Origin: Chloroflexota bacterium
GTDB lineage: Bacteria > Chloroflexota > Dehalococcoidia > Lucifugimonadales > JAPUKM01
NCBI GenBank assembly: GCA_027295645.1
Contig: JAPUKM010000251.1
Location: 1-6,636 of the forward strand
Length of the DNA: 6,636 nt
Reading direction: 5' to 3'
Made by a program: the position numbers and the translations under genes. Below are positions 5,939 to 6,636 of this stretch, one piece after another (position 1 is the stretch's first letter; each line of letters opens with the position of its first letter). Below the pieces are notes generated by a model that had not been told where the DNA came from, did not search any database, and saw nothing but the letters and a program-made list of their open reading frames with translations.

Positions 5939-6636
5939 TTGACAGAGCAGGCGATGGGAGAGACGGCGCTGGGCAGGCTCAGAGTTATTGACCTGGCCGA
6001 TGAAAAAGGGGTGTACTGCACCAAGCTCCTTGCCGACCTGGGCGCCGATGTGATAAAGATCGAGAAGCCGGGGGGTGACGCCACCAGGCAAATAGGGCCC
6101 TTCTGGCACGATGAGCCCGGTCCGGAGAAGAGTCTGTATTTCGCTTATCACAACAGCGCGAAGAGGGGCGTCACGCTCGATCTTGAGCACCCGGACGGGC
6201 AGCGGATCTTCAAGAAGTTCATCGGAGGGGCTGATATCCTGGTAGAGACCTTCGCACCTGGATACCTGGACGGCTTGGGGCTCGGCTATACCGATATCAA
6301 GAAGCTGAACCCCGCGCTTGTAATGACCTCCATCACCCCCTTCGGGCAGACTGGTCCGCATAGCCACTACAAGGGCTCGGACATTGTCGCTTGCGCCATG
6401 GGCGGCCTCATGTACCAAACAGGCGAGGCCGATGGGCCGCCAACTATCGGCCCGGGCTGGCAGGCATACAATATGGCCTCATCCTTCGCTACCATCGCTA
6501 CCCTTGCCGCCCTCCACTACCGGCGTGTGAGCGGCAATGGAGACCACGTGGATGTTTCAGTGCAGGAGTCCATCTCCTCCATTCTGGAATCCACCGTCCC
6601 GGTCTTTGTTAACGAAGGCCGCGTAGTCCGACGCAT
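5939..6636 (+). CDS. CaiB/BaiF type III CoA-transferase, N-terminal part (3' end outside window)
   Basis: 232 residues are visible and the frame is open to the right edge; full members are about 380-410 residues. Family markers in order: 'LRVIDLADEKGVYCTKLLAD' (14-33), 'LGADVIKIEKPGGDATRQIGP' (34-54), 'AYHNSAKRGVTLDL' (69-82), 'LVETFAPGYLDGLGLGY' (101-117), 'NPALVMTSITPFGQTGP' (124-140), and 'GNGDHVDVSVQES' (199-211). The family moves CoA between a donor thioester and a carboxylic acid, for example with formate/oxalate, carnitine or aromatic acids. The Asp that carries the acyl-CoA intermediate in formyl-CoA transferase normally sits in a 'G...D...G..AA' segment before the 'AAL..R' helix. Here that segment is 'IGPGWQAYNMASSFATIATL' (170-189), with Tyr177 at the aligned place and no Asp nearby. 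The gene is 111 bases behind the isochorismatase-like gene with no clear terminator, so the two are probably cotranscribed. Confidence 0.92.
   Translation, partial: MTEQAMGETALGRLRVIDLADEKGVYCTKLLADLGADVIKIEKPGGDATRQIGPFWHDEPGPEKSLYFAYHNSAKRGVTLDLEHPDGQRIFKKFIGGADILVETFAPGYLDGLGLGYTDIKKLNPALVMTSITPFGQTGPHSHYKGSDIVACAMGGLMYQTGEADGPPTIGPGWQAYNMASSFATIATLAALHYRRVSGNGDHVDVSVQESISSILESTVPVFVNEGRVVRR

Noticed and set aside
5336..6418. Long minus-strand open frame (360 codons) opposite the isochorismatase-like and CoA-transferase genes
   Set aside because: It spans two clearly coding genes on the other strand, shows no family motif, and no good ribosome binding site is visible before it.

Overview
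The window looks like bacterial chromosomal DNA from a moderately GC-rich organism. Purine-rich AGGAGG-type ribosome binding sites precede nearly every gene, and sigma-70-like -35/-10 pairs are visible in two of the three promoter-bearing gaps. The gene repertoire (Gfo/Idh/MocA oxidoreductase, alpha/beta hydrolase, cyclase-family metal hydrolase, crotonase, amidase-signature enzyme, isochorismatase-fold hydrolase, type III CoA-transferase) is typical of heterotrophs with large sets of catabolic paralogues. Uncultured Chloroflexota (SAR202/Dehalococcoidia-like), Actinobacteria or Proteobacteria would all fit. I cannot assign the phylum from the sequence alone. No rRNA, tRNA, CRISPR array, transposase, integrase or phage gene is visible.

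Layout. 1-465 (+) is the C-terminal part of a Gfo/Idh/MocA-type oxidoreductase cut by the left edge. 536-1381 (-) is an alpha/beta hydrolase that lacks the usual catalytic residues. A 225-bp divergent gap (1382-1606) separates it from a cyclase-family hydrolase at 1607-2527 (+). That gene meets the next one, an enoyl-CoA hydratase/isomerase family protein at 2528-3277 (-), stop codon against stop codon with no base between them. A clear promoter for the crotonase lies just upstream of it, at 3310-3339. 3398-4807 (-) is an amidase with an intact Lys-Ser-Ser triad. It is divergent from an isochorismatase-like cysteine hydrolase at 5084-5827 (+), and the 276-bp gap between them carries one good promoter for each direction. 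5939-6636 (+) is the N-terminal part of a CaiB/BaiF CoA-transferase that starts at TTG and runs off the right edge.

How the genes may work together. Three of the enzymes (cyclase family, amidase, isochorismatase fold) belong to families that commonly hydrolyse amide, cyclic amide or related bonds to release a carboxylate. The CoA-transferase could activate such an acid to a CoA thioester, and the crotonase and oxidoreductase could process the product. This suggests an amide- or lactam-to-acyl-CoA catabolic cluster, but no substrate can be named. The mixed gene orientations mean the set is at least four transcription units, so co-function is an inference from proximity only.

I found no wholly new type of system. 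The points most worth a second look are the triad-less alpha/beta hydrolase, the apparent absence of the catalytic Asp in the CoA-transferase, the altered metal site of the cyclase, and the palindromes placed on the amidase and crotonase promoters.
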